DNA from: Cohnella sp. AR92
GTDB lineage: Bacteria; Bacillota; Bacilli; Paenibacillales; Paenibacillaceae
Reading direction: 5' to 3'
NCBI RefSeq assembly: GCF_003990975.1
Contig: NZ_RZJR01000016.1
Span: 1-32,500 of the forward strand
Length of the DNA: 32,500 bases
Numbering within the stretch: the first letter of the stretch is position 1; the number at the start of each line of letters is the position of its first letter. The position numbers were made by a program, and so were the translations under genes. Of the stretch, positions 16,091 through 26,203 are shown piece after piece. The notes under the pieces were generated by a model, which ran no database searches, was not told where the DNA came from, and worked only from the letters and a program-made list of their open reading frames with translations.

Positions 16091-17225
16091 TGTTCGCGTT
16101 GCGAAGGAGCCTCATAATATCCAATTCCCCGCTCGTGCGGGGGGACTTGGTGTTGCGCAGCGGACGCGTCGATCGGCGCAGCAGGCTCTTCACCTGCTCG
16201 GGGCTTAGGCCCGGCCGATGGGCCAGAAGCAGCGCGATCGCGCCCGTGACGTGAGAGGTCGCCATCGAAGTGCCGCTCATGTTCCTCCGCACGCCTCGCA
16301 GCCAGCAGGAATCGATCTTTTCTCCGGGGGCATACACGTCGATTCGGCTGCTGCGGTTGGTGAACTCCGCGATTCGGCCGTCCCGATCGGTCGCACCGAC
16401 CGCAACGGTGCTCAAGTAGCGGGCCGGATAATCGATCTCCCCGCGCTTGCCGTCGTTGCCGGAGGAGGCGACGATGAGCACGCCGGAATGATAGGCGTTC
16501 GTCACGGCATTCAGCAGGGCTCTGCTTCGGGTGCGCATGCCGAAGCTCATGTTCACGACGTCCATCCGGTTCCGGACGCACCAATCGATCCCGAGGATGA
16601 TGTCGGATACGTAGGCGGTACCGTTCTGGTCGAACGCTTTGACGGGATAGATGGAAGCTCTCGGTGAGACCCCGATCATTCCATGAAGCTGATTGGCGGC
16701 GGCGATCGTTCCGGCAATATGCGTCCCGTGCCCGTTGTCGTCATGCGGGGGCATCGTCCGCTGCAGCAGGTTGATCCCCCGTTCGATCGAGTGGCGAAGA
16801 TCGGGATGCTGGAAGTCGATCCCGGTGTCGATCACGCCTACCTTGACCTTGTGGCCGGTCGTGAGTCCCCAAGCCTCGGGAGCCCGAACCCTTCGGACTC
16901 CCCAGGGAATTCCCTTGTCCGTCCCGGCGCGGCTCTTGTTGGCCTGGGGAAGGGCGTGGGTCGTCACTTGGATGTCGTCCTCCCAGGCGATGGAGTTGGA
17001 GAACGCTTTGGGAAGCTCGAAGCTGGGAAGAGCGCAGGTATAGGCGCGAATGATGCCAAGCCGCTTGACGGCTTGGAGAGATTGACTGTGTTTGCGTTGG
17101 GCGCGCAATTCCTGAAGGAAGAGCTTCTCCTCTTCGGGGTGAAGAAACCGTAGGATTCTGCGGGCGCGATTCTCTGAGGAAGAGAGGGAGCCTTTAAGCC
17201 ATTCCAGCAAGCCGCTCATGTCCAC
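16077..17225 (-). CDS. Subtilisin-like serine protease (S8), no signal peptide
   Basis: 382 residues from a GTG at 17223-17225 with GGGAGG 10 bases upstream; an ATG two codons later is also possible. The catalytic triad is complete: Asp in VGVIDTGID (D133), His in NGHGTHIAGT (H166) and Ser in SGTSMATSHV (S320), with the oxyanion Asn in SSGNDG (N257). An N-terminal part of about 105 residues (charged, ERR-rich, then LPKAFSNSIAWEDDIQVT) resembles a propeptide of the I9 type. There is no hydrophobic leader, so the enzyme is either cytoplasmic, as intracellular subtilisins are, or released in another way. It is monocistronic and converges on argS. Its substrate is unknown. Confidence 0.9.
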   Translation of the reverse strand: MDMSGLLEWLKGSLSSSENRARRILRFLHPEEEKLFLQELRAQRKHSQSLQAVKRLGIIRAYTCALPSFELPKAFSNSIAWEDDIQVTTHALPQANKSRAGTDKGIPWGVRRVRAPEAWGLTTGHKVKVGVIDTGIDFQHPDLRHSIERGINLLQRTMPPHDDNGHGTHIAGTIAAANQLHGMIGVSPRASIYPVKAFDQNGTAYVSDIILGIDWCVRNRMDVVNMSFGMRTRSRALLNAVTNAYHSGVLIVASSGNDGKRGEIDYPARYLSTVAVGATDRDGRIAEFTNRSSRIDVYAPGEKIDSCWLRGVRRNMSGTSMATSHVTGAIALLLAHRPGLSPEQVKSLLRRSTRPLRNTKSPRTSGELDIMRLLRNANKTKG

Positions 17226-17266
17226 TGCGGTGATCCCTCCCGGCGAATGTGCTTCCCTATTGTATG

Positions 17267-17300
17267 AGGCCGTCCTTCCGCATGTATGGGAGAACGGCCT
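17267..17300. other. Hairpin upstream of the S8 protease gene
   Basis: AGGCCGT (17267-17273) pairs with ACGGCCT (17294-17300). There is no T tract on either strand. It lies in the 5' region of the minus-strand protease gene, about 45 bases before its start. Confidence 0.4.
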
Positions 17301-17321
17301 GATTCCATGCGAAATGGGCGG

Positions 17322-17470
17322 GAGGCAGTGTCAAAACCGGAGACGCCTCATAGGATGAAGGGAGAGTTTCCGGCGAGACTCTTAGCCACGTCGGTCTATC
17401 CTTTAAGGAGCGGCCGGGGGGTACAGTCGAGAAACGAAGGCGCCGTCTTGCGGACCCGTCTTCGTTTTTT
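17322..17470 (+). ncRNA. Structured RNA candidate ending in a terminator, upstream of rpoE
   Basis: There is no convincing gene here. A first hairpin pairs GAGGC/GCCTC with inner GTC/GAC (about 17322-17349). Next AGGAT pairs with ATCCT around an inner AGAGT/ACTCT hairpin. A CTTTAAGG palindrome follows, and then a terminator formed by AACGAAG (17433-17439) and CTTCGTT (17460-17466) with a T tract. No known riboswitch signature was recognised. It could be an attenuated leader of rpoE or a separate small RNA. Its own promoter is unclear. Confidence 0.4.
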
Positions 17471-17537
17471 CGTTGTTCTTGCCCGGAAGAAGCGGCGGGA
17501 AGCTTGCATTTTTACAGAAAATGCGGTTAACTAAAGG

Positions 17538-17567
17538 TTGACACAGATGCCTGCAGCAGGAACTAAT
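17538..17567 (+). promoter_or_regulatory. Promoter of rpoE
   Basis: A perfect TTGACA (17538-17543), an 18-base spacer and ACTAAT (17562-17567). Just at the expected start lies a small ACGCC/GGCGT hairpin (17569-17581) followed by T, which may act early in the transcript. Confidence 0.55.
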
Positions 17568-17614
17568 GACGCCGAGGGCGTTTTTACTTACATAAAGAGA
17601 GGATGAGCAGTAGC

Positions 17615-18196
17615 GTGGCGGAATACGTCCTGAAATTCGACGACGAGAAAATTCGGGAGATGCCGATGGTCGACCTCGCTTTCGAGGTGCTCAAAGCATC
17701 GAATACCCCGTTCTATTACCGCGATCTTATGATGGAGGTGGCCAAGCTTAGAGGCCTCAGCCAGGAGCAGATCGACGAAGTGATCGCTCAGCTCTACACG
17801 GAGATCAACATCGACGGCCGTTTCGCTTGCGTCGGGAGCAACGTATGGGGCCTGAAGCGCTGGTACCCTGTCGAGCGTTCCGATGACGCCGTGGCGGGAA
17901 CCGGCAAGCGTCCGCGGATCATCAACGACGACGACGATCTGGACGACGACGATCTGTACGGCGAGGACGAAGAGGAGAGCTTCACCACGGACGAGGAAGG
18001 CTTCGATCTGTTCGACGAGGACCGCGAGGAGATCTTCGACGAGGGCGAAGAAGCCGCTGAAGTCGACGAGGAAGTAGCCATCGACGAGGAAGAAGAGGCC
18101 GAGATCGACGAGGATCTGGAAGAGGAATCGGGAGAAGAGGAAGACCTCGAGGACGACGAATTCGACGATTCGGACGACGAAGAGGATGACAAATAG
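17615..18196 (+). CDS. rpoE: RNA polymerase delta subunit
   Basis: 193 residues from the GTG at 17615. An ATG at 17603 is in frame but sits directly on the AGAGAGG site, while the GTG is 12 bases from it and gives the N-terminus AEYVLKFDDEKI. The N-terminal HARE-HTH domain (about 1-90; PFYYRDLMMEVAKLRGL, INIDGRFACVG, WGLKRWYP) binds core polymerase. The remaining half is almost wholly Asp/Glu, the disordered acidic tail that displaces nucleic acid and aids recycling and promoter selectivity. It is followed by pyrG, as in Bacillus, but with a separate promoter and attenuator in between. Confidence 0.95.
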   Translation: MAEYVLKFDDEKIREMPMVDLAFEVLKASNTPFYYRDLMMEVAKLRGLSQEQIDEVIAQLYTEINIDGRFACVGSNVWGLKRWYPVERSDDAVAGTGKRPRIINDDDDLDDDDLYGEDEEESFTTDEEGFDLFDEDREEIFDEGEEAAEVDEEVAIDEEEEAEIDEDLEEESGEEEDLEDDEFDDSDDEEDDK

Positions 18197-18212
18197 AACC
18201 TCTCGTAATGGC

Positions 18213-18241
18213 TTGACACCCGCAGGATCTGAAGTTAAACT
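18213..18241 (+). promoter_or_regulatory. Promoter of pyrG
   Basis: A perfect TTGACA (18213-18218), a 17-base spacer and TAAACT (18236-18241). The expected first base falls on the GGGC at 18249, which matters for the attenuator described next. Confidence 0.65.
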
Positions 18242-18248
18242 TATGCTT

Positions 18249-18324
18249 GGGCTTTAAGAGCATGCTTTTCCATAGATCCATTAAGATTAAAAAGTGCCCC
18301 CATTTATATGGGTGACACTTTTTT
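18249..18324 (+). promoter_or_regulatory. pyrG attenuator with 5' GGGC start and C-rich terminator arm
   Basis: The transcript should begin GGGCUUU (18249). The terminator pairs GTG (18294-18296) with CAC (18316-18318) and CCCAT (18299-18303) with ATGGG (18308-18312), followed by a T run. Its left arm carries five C (18297-18301). In B. subtilis pyrG, low CTP stalls polymerase after GGG, extra G residues are added, and the poly-G pairs with pyrimidines of the terminator arm to prevent termination. All parts are visible here in the right order. Confidence 0.7.
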
Positions 18325-18455
18325 GTTTTGTTGGGCCATTCGTTTCCTTAAATATGGAAGAGTTTGAACGGATCTAATATGGCTTCATGTTTGTTGGAAT
18401 TGCGGGTACGCTAAAGATAATGCCGCTGGGCATGTGGTGGGAGGTTTCGTACAGA

Positions 18456-20066
18456 GTGACCAAATACATTTTCGTAACAGGCGGTGTCGTATCGTCTCTG
18501 GGGAAGGGAATCACTGCCGCTTCTCTTGGTCGTTTGTTGAAGAATCGAGGACTGAAGGTAACGATTCAGAAGTTCGACCCTTATATTAACGTAGACCCGG
18601 GCACGATGAGCCCTTATCAGCACGGGGAAGTATTCGTAACGGATGACGGCGCGGAGACCGACCTCGACTTGGGTCATTACGAGCGCTTCATCGACATCAA
18701 TCTGTCGAAGAACAGCAACGTGACGACGGGCAAGATCTACTCCAACGTCATCAGCAAGGAACGCCGCGGCGAATATCTGGGCGGCACCGTTCAAGTCATT
18801 CCGCATATTACGAACGAGATCAAGGATCGGGTGTTCCGCGCGGGACGCGAGACCGGCTCGGACGTCGTTATTACCGAGATCGGCGGTACCGTCGGCGACA
18901 TCGAGAGCTTGCCGTTCCTCGAAGCGATTCGCCAGATCAAGTCGGATATCGGCCGCGAGAACGTCATGTATATCCACGTTACTTTGATTCCTTTCATCAA
19001 AGCGGCGGGAGAAGTGAAGACGAAGCCGACGCAGCACAGCGTCAAGGAGCTCCGCAGCATCGGCATTCAGCCGAACGTCATCGTCTGCCGCACCGAATAT
19101 CCGTTGGCGGAAGACCTGAAGCGCAAGATCGCCTTGTTCTGCGACATCGATGCCAATGCCGTCGTGGAATGCCGCGATGCTTCCACCCTGTACGAAGTGC
19201 CTCTGATGCTGCGCGAGGAAGGGCTGGACGATTATGTCGTTCGCCATCTGGGTCTGACCCAAGCGGCGCCTGCTCCTGATATGGCGGAGTGGGAAGCGCT
19301 CGTGCGCAAGGTCAAGTCTCTCAGCAAGACGACGGAGATCGCTATCGTAGGCAAGTACGTCGCGCTTCACGACGCTTACCTGAGTATCGTGGAATCCCTT
19401 GGACATGCCGGCTTCGCATCCGATGCGGAAGTCAATATCCGTTGGGTCAACGCCGAAGACGTTACGCCTCAGAACGTGGACGAGCTGCTCGGCGGCGTGA
19501 ACGGCATTCTGGTCCCTGGCGGTTTCGGAGATCGGGGCATCGAAGGAAAAGTCACGGCTATCCGTTATGCGAGAGAGCGCGAGATTCCGTTCTTCGGCAT
19601 TTGCCTCGGCATGCAAGTGGCGGTTATCGAGTACGCCCGCAATATGGTAGGCCTTGACGGGGCGAACAGCTCGGAGATTCATCCGGCGACTCCGTTCCCG
19701 GTTATCGATCTTCTTCCGGAGCAGAAGGATATCGAGGATCTGGGCGGTACGATGCGCCTCGGCCTGTATCCTTGCAAGCTGGTTCCGGGCAGCCTCGCCG
19801 CCGAATGCTACGGAGACGAGCTCGTCTACGAACGCCATCGCCATCGTTATGAATTCAACAATGAATACCGGGACCGCATCGAAGCGGCCGGCCTTCGCAT
19901 CTCGGGAACGTCCCCGGACGGCCGTCTGGTCGAGATGGTCGAGCTTCCCGGCCATCCTTGGTTCCTCGCCGTTCAATTCCACCCGGAATTCACCTCGAGG
20001 CCGAATCGTCCGCAGCCCCTGTTCCGCGATTTCGTCCGCGCGTCGCTGGTTCATTCGGAAGGCTAA
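18456..20066 (+). CDS. pyrG: CTP synthase
   Basis: 536 residues from the GTG at 18456, which gives the family N-terminus TKYIFVTGGVVSSLGKG and has GGGAGG 11 bases upstream; the longer open frame to 18387 is not part of the protein. It makes CTP from UTP, ATP and glutamine. The synthetase domain has the P-loop GGVVSSLGKG (9-18) and DPYINVDPGTMSP. The C-terminal class I glutamine amidotransferase domain has LVPGGFGDRG, the nucleophile in FFGICLGMQ (C383) and the His-Glu pair in QFHPEF. Expression is likely tuned to the CTP level by the leader at 18249. Confidence 0.98.
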   Translation: MTKYIFVTGGVVSSLGKGITAASLGRLLKNRGLKVTIQKFDPYINVDPGTMSPYQHGEVFVTDDGAETDLDLGHYERFIDINLSKNSNVTTGKIYSNVISKERRGEYLGGTVQVIPHITNEIKDRVFRAGRETGSDVVITEIGGTVGDIESLPFLEAIRQIKSDIGRENVMYIHVTLIPFIKAAGEVKTKPTQHSVKELRSIGIQPNVIVCRTEYPLAEDLKRKIALFCDIDANAVVECRDASTLYEVPLMLREEGLDDYVVRHLGLTQAAPAPDMAEWEALVRKVKSLSKTTEIAIVGKYVALHDAYLSIVESLGHAGFASDAEVNIRWVNAEDVTPQNVDELLGGVNGILVPGGFGDRGIEGKVTAIRYAREREIPFFGICLGMQVAVIEYARNMVGLDGANSSEIHPATPFPVIDLLPEQKDIEDLGGTMRLGLYPCKLVPGSLAAECYGDELVYERHRHRYEFNNEYRDRIEAAGLRISGTSPDGRLVEMVELPGHPWFLAVQFHPEFTSRPNRPQPLFRDFVRASLVHSEG

Positions 20067-20075
20067 TGGGATGGA

Positions 20076-20118
20076 GAAGAACGCTCTGGTTAAATCCAGG
20101 GCGTTCTTTACTTTTTTT
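20076..20118 (+). terminator. Terminator after pyrG
   Basis: AAGAACGCTCTGG (20077-20089) pairs with CCAGGGCGTTCTT (20096-20108) and is followed by TTACTTTTTTT. Confidence 0.88.
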
Positions 20119-20128
20119 CCATAGAAAT

Positions 20129-20156
20129 AAAGGATTTCCATGAAGGCATCTCGAAT
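20129..20156 (+). promoter_or_regulatory. Sigma-H type promoter of spo0F
   Basis: AAAGGATTT (20129-20137) fits the sigma-H -35 RNAGGAWWW completely. After 12 bases CTCGAAT (20150-20156) fits the -10 RNNGAAT except for the first base. spo0F is a classic sigma-H target in B. subtilis. Confidence 0.6.
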
Positions 20157-20198
20157 ACGGGTTAGATATCCGAATTGGAGAAACGGAGGCTACACCGA

Positions 20199-20597
20199 AT
20201 GGGAAGAAAGAAATTGCTTATCGTTGATGACCAGATCGGAATTCGGATCCTGTTGCTAGAGGTGTTCGCGACGGAAGGGTACGAGACTTTCCAGGCGGCT
20301 AACGGACGGACCGCCCTGGATATTGTTCGCAACCATGCTCCGGATCTGGTGCTTCTGGATATGAAGATTCCCGGAATGGACGGGCTCGAGATCTTGAAGA
20401 AGATCAAAGAGATGAACAAGGATATCAAAGTGATCATGATGACCGCCTATGGCGAGCTGGACATGATCAAGGAAGCGACGGACCTCGGAGCGCTTATGCA
20501 CTTCACCAAGCCTTTCGATATCGACGAGATGCGGCTTGCGGTGAACCTGCAGCTCGGAGAGGGCGGCTCCCGCTCGAAGTTCGCATCCGGAACGTAA
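20199..20597 (+). CDS. spo0F: Sporulation initiation phosphotransferase
   Basis: 132 residues from the ATG at 20199 with GGAGG 9 bases upstream; the open frame begins at 20175 without a site. It is a single receiver domain with no output domain. It takes phosphate from sporulation kinases and passes it to Spo0B in the phosphorelay that activates Spo0A. The acidic pair lies in LLIVDDQIGIRILL (D10, D11), the phosphorylated Asp in VLLDMKIPGMDG (D54), and the conserved MTAYGELDMI and FTKPFDIDEM segments follow. The near-identity of these stretches to B. subtilis Spo0F separates it from other small receivers. In Bacillus the next genes are fba and a transaldolase; they are missing here. Confidence 0.97.
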   Translation: MGRKKLLIVDDQIGIRILLLEVFATEGYETFQAANGRTALDIVRNHAPDLVLLDMKIPGMDGLEILKKIKEMNKDIKVIMMTAYGELDMIKEATDLGALMHFTKPFDIDEMRLAVNLQLGEGGSRSKFASGT

Positions 20598-20618
20598 GTC
20601 GGACCGGCCTTGGGGCAG

Positions 20619-20649
20619 TTTACAATAAAAAGTTTTTTTGTGTTATAAT
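20619..20649 (+). promoter_or_regulatory. Promoter of the murA leader
   Basis: An extended -10, TGTTATAAT with TATAAT at 20644-20649. The best -35 is TTTACA (20619-20624) with a long 19-base spacer. Confidence 0.6.
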
Positions 20650-20655
20650 AGTCCG

Positions 20656-20968
20656 GTGTACGAGTCGTTCGACTTAAGCAGGTGCAGGCAAGAGCAAGTC
20701 ATCACGAAGAACCTTGCGGCGTGCACGGCTATTATTCGTGAAGTCCTCGCTTACCGATGCTCATGTTTATCGACCCTCGCATCTCTCTGATTCCTGCCCG
20801 AACGGCTGATAAGGAAGAAGAATCGATTATTTCGGCGACAACGCCCTGCCTGATTATTAATAAGAAGCTGACGAAATCCGCGAGCAGACTCCGACCATTC
20901 GCACCCGCTCGCGAAGTAGGTATGCCTTCTGATATGGGAAAACGTCTTGCGCGTTTTCCCTTTCCTTC
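20656..20968 (+). ncRNA. Long structured leader or small RNA upstream of murA
   Basis: About 310 transcribed bases without a credible gene. Hairpins include AGTCG/CGACT (about 20663-20674), GACTT (20671-20675) with AAGTC (20696-20700), and TCACGAA (20702-20708) with TTCGTGA (20735-20741). It ends in a strong terminator, GGGAAAACG (20936-20944) with CGTTTTCCC (20952-20960), followed by TTTCCTT. GCGAG/CTCGC segments around 20880-20912 could form a competing structure. No T-box or riboswitch motif known to me is present. A leader of murA or an independent small RNA are both possible. Confidence 0.45.
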
Positions 20969-21034
20969 ATTGTATCGGTCGGGCTTGTGCCCGTCGCCGA
21001 TGCAGGAGCAGCAGACTAGGAGGACCATGCATTC

Positions 21035-22285
21035 ATGGAGAAACTGATGATACGCGGAGGCCGCCCCCTACGAGGTACGGTTGGCATCAGCGGCGCCAAG
21101 AACAGCGCGATCGCGCTCCTTCCCGCAGCAATTCTTGCGGAGTCGGAAGTTAGAATCGATAATCTGCCGCATCTTAGCGATGTAGCTATCTATACCGAAT
21201 TGCTTGAGGAGTTGGGAGGCAAGGTTAGCTGGAACTCGGATTCCATGTCCATCGATCCTTCCAACATGAGATCGGTGCCCATGCCGAATGGGCGCGTCAA
21301 GATGCTTAGAGCCTCTTATTATCTAATGGGCGCGCTTCTGGGGCGCTTCGGCGAAGCGACGATCGGCTTGCCGGGAGGCTGCAACTTCGAACCGCGTCCC
21401 ATCGACCAGCACATCAAAGGATTCGAAGCGCTGGGAGCCGTCGTCTCCAACGAGCACGGAGCCATTCGCATCAAGGCCAAGGAGCTGCGCGGAGCGAAGA
21501 TCTACCTGGACGTCGTGAGCGTCGGCGCCACGATCAATATCATGCTGGCGGCGTCCCGCGCCAAAGGATCCACCGTGATCGAGAACGCGGCCAAGGAGCC
21601 GGAGATCATCGACGTGGCCACTCTGCTTAATGCCATGGGGGCCAAGATCAAGGGAGCCGGTACCGAGACCATCCGCATTGAAGGCGTCAGCAGCATGCAT
21701 GGCTGCCGCCATTCCATTATTCCCGACCGTATTCAAGCAGGCACTTATATGTTGGCTGCCGCGGCTACTCGCGGCGACGTCCTTATCGATAATATTATTC
21801 CCAAGCATCTGGAAGCCCTGACGGCCAAGCTGCAGGAGATGGGCGTGCATGTCTATGAGATGGATGAAGCGATTCGAGTGATCGGACAGCCTCATTATGA
21901 AGCGGTCGACGTGAAGGCCTTGGTGTATCCGGGCTTCGCGACGGATCTTCAGTCTCCGATGACGAGCCTGCTGACGCAAGCCAGAGGGGTTAGCATCCTG
22001 TCGGATTACGTTTACAGCAATCGTTTCAAGCACGTGCCGGAGCTGATGCGCATGGGCGCCAATATCCGGGTGGAAGGCCGTTCCGCCATCATCGAAGGCA
22101 GCCGCCTGAACGCCGCCAAGGTAAGGGCTACGGATCTGCGGGCCGGGGCTGCGCTTGCCGTCGCCGCTTTGACCGTGGAAGAAGGCACGACGGAGATTAC
22201 CGGAGTGGAATACATCGACCGCGGCTACGAGCGGCTGGTGGAGCACTTGAGCAATTTGGGCGCCGAGGTATGGCGCGAAGGGTGA
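21035..22285 (+). CDS. murA: UDP-N-acetylglucosamine 1-carboxyvinyltransferase
   Basis: 416 residues. It transfers enolpyruvate from PEP to UDP-GlcNAc, the first committed step of peptidoglycan synthesis, in the cytoplasm. The start at 21035 follows AGGAGG at 11 bases; an ATG at 21047 is possible. Visible motifs are GISGAKNSAIALLPA with the active-site Lys/Asn (K22, N23), and the catalytic Cys in GLPGGCNFEPRPIDQHIKG (C116), so it should be fosfomycin-sensitive. The position before rho corresponds to the second Bacillus paralogue (murZ, murAB) rather than the one near atp genes. The stop codon overlaps a palindrome before rho. Confidence 0.96.
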   Translation: MEKLMIRGGRPLRGTVGISGAKNSAIALLPAAILAESEVRIDNLPHLSDVAIYTELLEELGGKVSWNSDSMSIDPSNMRSVPMPNGRVKMLRASYYLMGALLGRFGEATIGLPGGCNFEPRPIDQHIKGFEALGAVVSNEHGAIRIKAKELRGAKIYLDVVSVGATINIMLAASRAKGSTVIENAAKEPEIIDVATLLNAMGAKIKGAGTETIRIEGVSSMHGCRHSIIPDRIQAGTYMLAAAATRGDVLIDNIIPKHLEALTAKLQEMGVHVYEMDEAIRVIGQPHYEAVDVKALVYPGFATDLQSPMTSLLTQARGVSILSDYVYSNRFKHVPELMRMGANIRVEGRSAIIEGSRLNAAKVRATDLRAGAALAVAALTVEEGTTEITGVEYIDRGYERLVEHLSNLGAEVWREG

Positions 22286-22299
22286 TCCGGATCCGGATC
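22284..22299. repeat. 16-bp perfect palindrome between murA and rho
   Basis: GATCCG repeated around GATC gives a self-complementary 16-mer that overlaps the murA stop. No T tract follows, so it is not an intrinsic terminator. Confidence 0.5.
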
Positions 22300-22330
22300 G
22301 CCTCATTCGGATAAAAAAGTGGGGATCATA

Positions 22331-24697
<2,367 letters not shown>

Positions 24698-24732
24698 TTC
24701 GTCGAGCGGGCAAGAGAGAGGGGCAATGAACC

Positions 24733-25989
24733 ATGCATCTGGTATACGCAGATGAGAAAGATAATGTATTTGACCATTCCGAGCTTTACGGAGTGGCGAG
24801 AAGCGGGGACAGTCTGGTCGAACTGTTGGAGGACGACCTGATTCCGCTGCCCCCGGGGGCGACCCTTGTCGGGCTGCCGAACACCCGCGCCGTCGGCATG
24901 GATCCGAAGACGGGCCGAATGATGCCGTTGCCGGGCAATTACCATGCCGTCGGCGCGCTGCTGCCGCAAGGCTATACCCGCTATTACGTTCCGGGCTACG
25001 CGAAGACGGACAAGTCGTACGCTTTCCCGCTCTTCGGCTATACGGCGGTCGTCTGGAAGGACGGCGGCTTCTACGTGGCAGCCGGACAGACGGACAACCC
25101 GGAGAGATGGAATCCCGAGAATTGCGATCGCGGCGAAGTTCGGCGCGGGGTGGAAAGGCTGCTGGACAAGTACCCGGACAACCGGCTTTATCAGCATCTG
25201 TCCAACTGCGCGCTCGGCTACGAGTGCCTGACTTCGTCGAATACCTTCCTTCAGAGATGGGAAGGCGGCGTTCCGGTCTCCTTCGCCTGCAACGCGGGCT
25301 GCTTCGGCTGCATCTCCGAGCAGCCGGACGACAGCGGCTTCGTCTCGCCGCAGACGCGGCTTCAATTCAAGCCGACGGCGGACGAGGTCGTGGAGATCAT
25401 GCTCGAGCATCTGCGCGAGCCGGATTCCATCATCAGCTTCGGGCAAGGCTGCGAAGGCGAGCCTTCGACGCAGGCCAAGACGATCATCGAAGCGATCAAG
25501 CGCGTACGCGCCCAGACGTCGATGGGCTACATCAACATCAATACGAACGCCGGACTGACCGACCACATTCGCGGAATCGTGGACGCCGGGCTCGACCTGA
25601 TGCGCGTCAGCACGATCAGCGCTTTGGACGACCATTATAACGCGTATTACCGACCGCGCGGCTATACGCTCGCCAACGTCGAGAAATCTCTGAAGTACGC
25701 GACCGACAAGGGGGTTTATACCTCCATTAACTACCTGGTATTCCCGGGTGTGACGGATCGCGAAGAAGAGATCGAGGCGATGATCGGGTTCGCCAAGCGC
25801 ACGGGGCTTAAGCTGATTCAGATGCGCAATCTGAACATCGACCCGGAAGCTTATTTGAACCTTATCCCGAAGGCTCGGGGAGAGATCTATGGCATGAAGA
25901 CGCTGATCGATATTTTCCGCGAGGAGCTGCCGGATGTGGTCGTCGGTTCCTTCACGCACGTGCCGCCGGTGACTCGTCAACAGCGTTGA
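24733..25989 (+). CDS. Radical SAM protein of unknown function
   Basis: 418 residues from the ATG at 24733, with GAGAGGGG about 9 bases upstream. An N-terminal domain of about 180 residues (PPGATLVGLPNTRAVGMDP; YTAVVWKDGGFYVAAGQTDN) has no family I recognise. It contains Cys at 131, 159 and 165 that might bind metal. The radical SAM core follows, with CX3CX2C in FACNAGCFGCISEQ (C186, C190, C193), which holds the 4Fe-4S cluster, and SFGQGCEGEPS resembling the GGE motif region. A TIM-barrel-like part runs to about 400. There is no signal peptide. It may be co-transcribed with rho (35-base gap). The reaction and substrate are unknown; modification of a ribosomal or transcription protein is a guess from context. 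Confidence 0.85.
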   Translation: MHLVYADEKDNVFDHSELYGVARSGDSLVELLEDDLIPLPPGATLVGLPNTRAVGMDPKTGRMMPLPGNYHAVGALLPQGYTRYYVPGYAKTDKSYAFPLFGYTAVVWKDGGFYVAAGQTDNPERWNPENCDRGEVRRGVERLLDKYPDNRLYQHLSNCALGYECLTSSNTFLQRWEGGVPVSFACNAGCFGCISEQPDDSGFVSPQTRLQFKPTADEVVEIMLEHLREPDSIISFGQGCEGEPSTQAKTIIEAIKRVRAQTSMGYININTNAGLTDHIRGIVDAGLDLMRVSTISALDDHYNAYYRPRGYTLANVEKSLKYATDKGVYTSINYLVFPGVTDREEEIEAMIGFAKRTGLKLIQMRNLNIDPEAYLNLIPKARGEIYGMKTLIDIFREELPDVVVGSFTHVPPVTRQQR

Positions 25990-26111
25990 TTTTCCATGCT
26001 GTTAATGAGATACCCGCTGAACCGCCGATTCCCGGAAGGGGATCCGGAGGAGATTCTCTTAGCGAACGGCAGATTAAGATCAGGAAGACAAAATTTAACG
26101 TCCTCGACCTG

Positions 26112-26141
26112 TTGTTAATCCGGCGAGGAACGTGCTATAAT
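26112..26141 (+). promoter_or_regulatory. Promoter of rpmE
   Basis: TTGTTA (26112-26117), an 18-base spacer and extended -10 TGCTATAAT with TATAAT at 26136-26141. Confidence 0.75.
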
Positions 26142-26203
26142 CCGTTTATGTGTCTAATACTCTGGATCCGCATGAGTTCCAGGGCAGAAAGAAGGTGAAC
26201 GCA

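Noticed and set aside
14093..16584. Long minus-strand open frames across argS and the repeat
   Set aside because: They lie opposite a certain argS gene, have no ribosome site, and owe their openness to high GC codon bias and the 11-bp repeat.
17286..17534. 82-codon plus-strand frame before rpoE
   Set aside because: There is no ribosome site, no recognisable domain, and it runs through a terminator hairpin. The RNA structure explains the region better.
20732..21047. Small frames on both strands in the murA leader
   Set aside because: No ribosome sites and no family-like composition. They overlap a strong terminator and each other.
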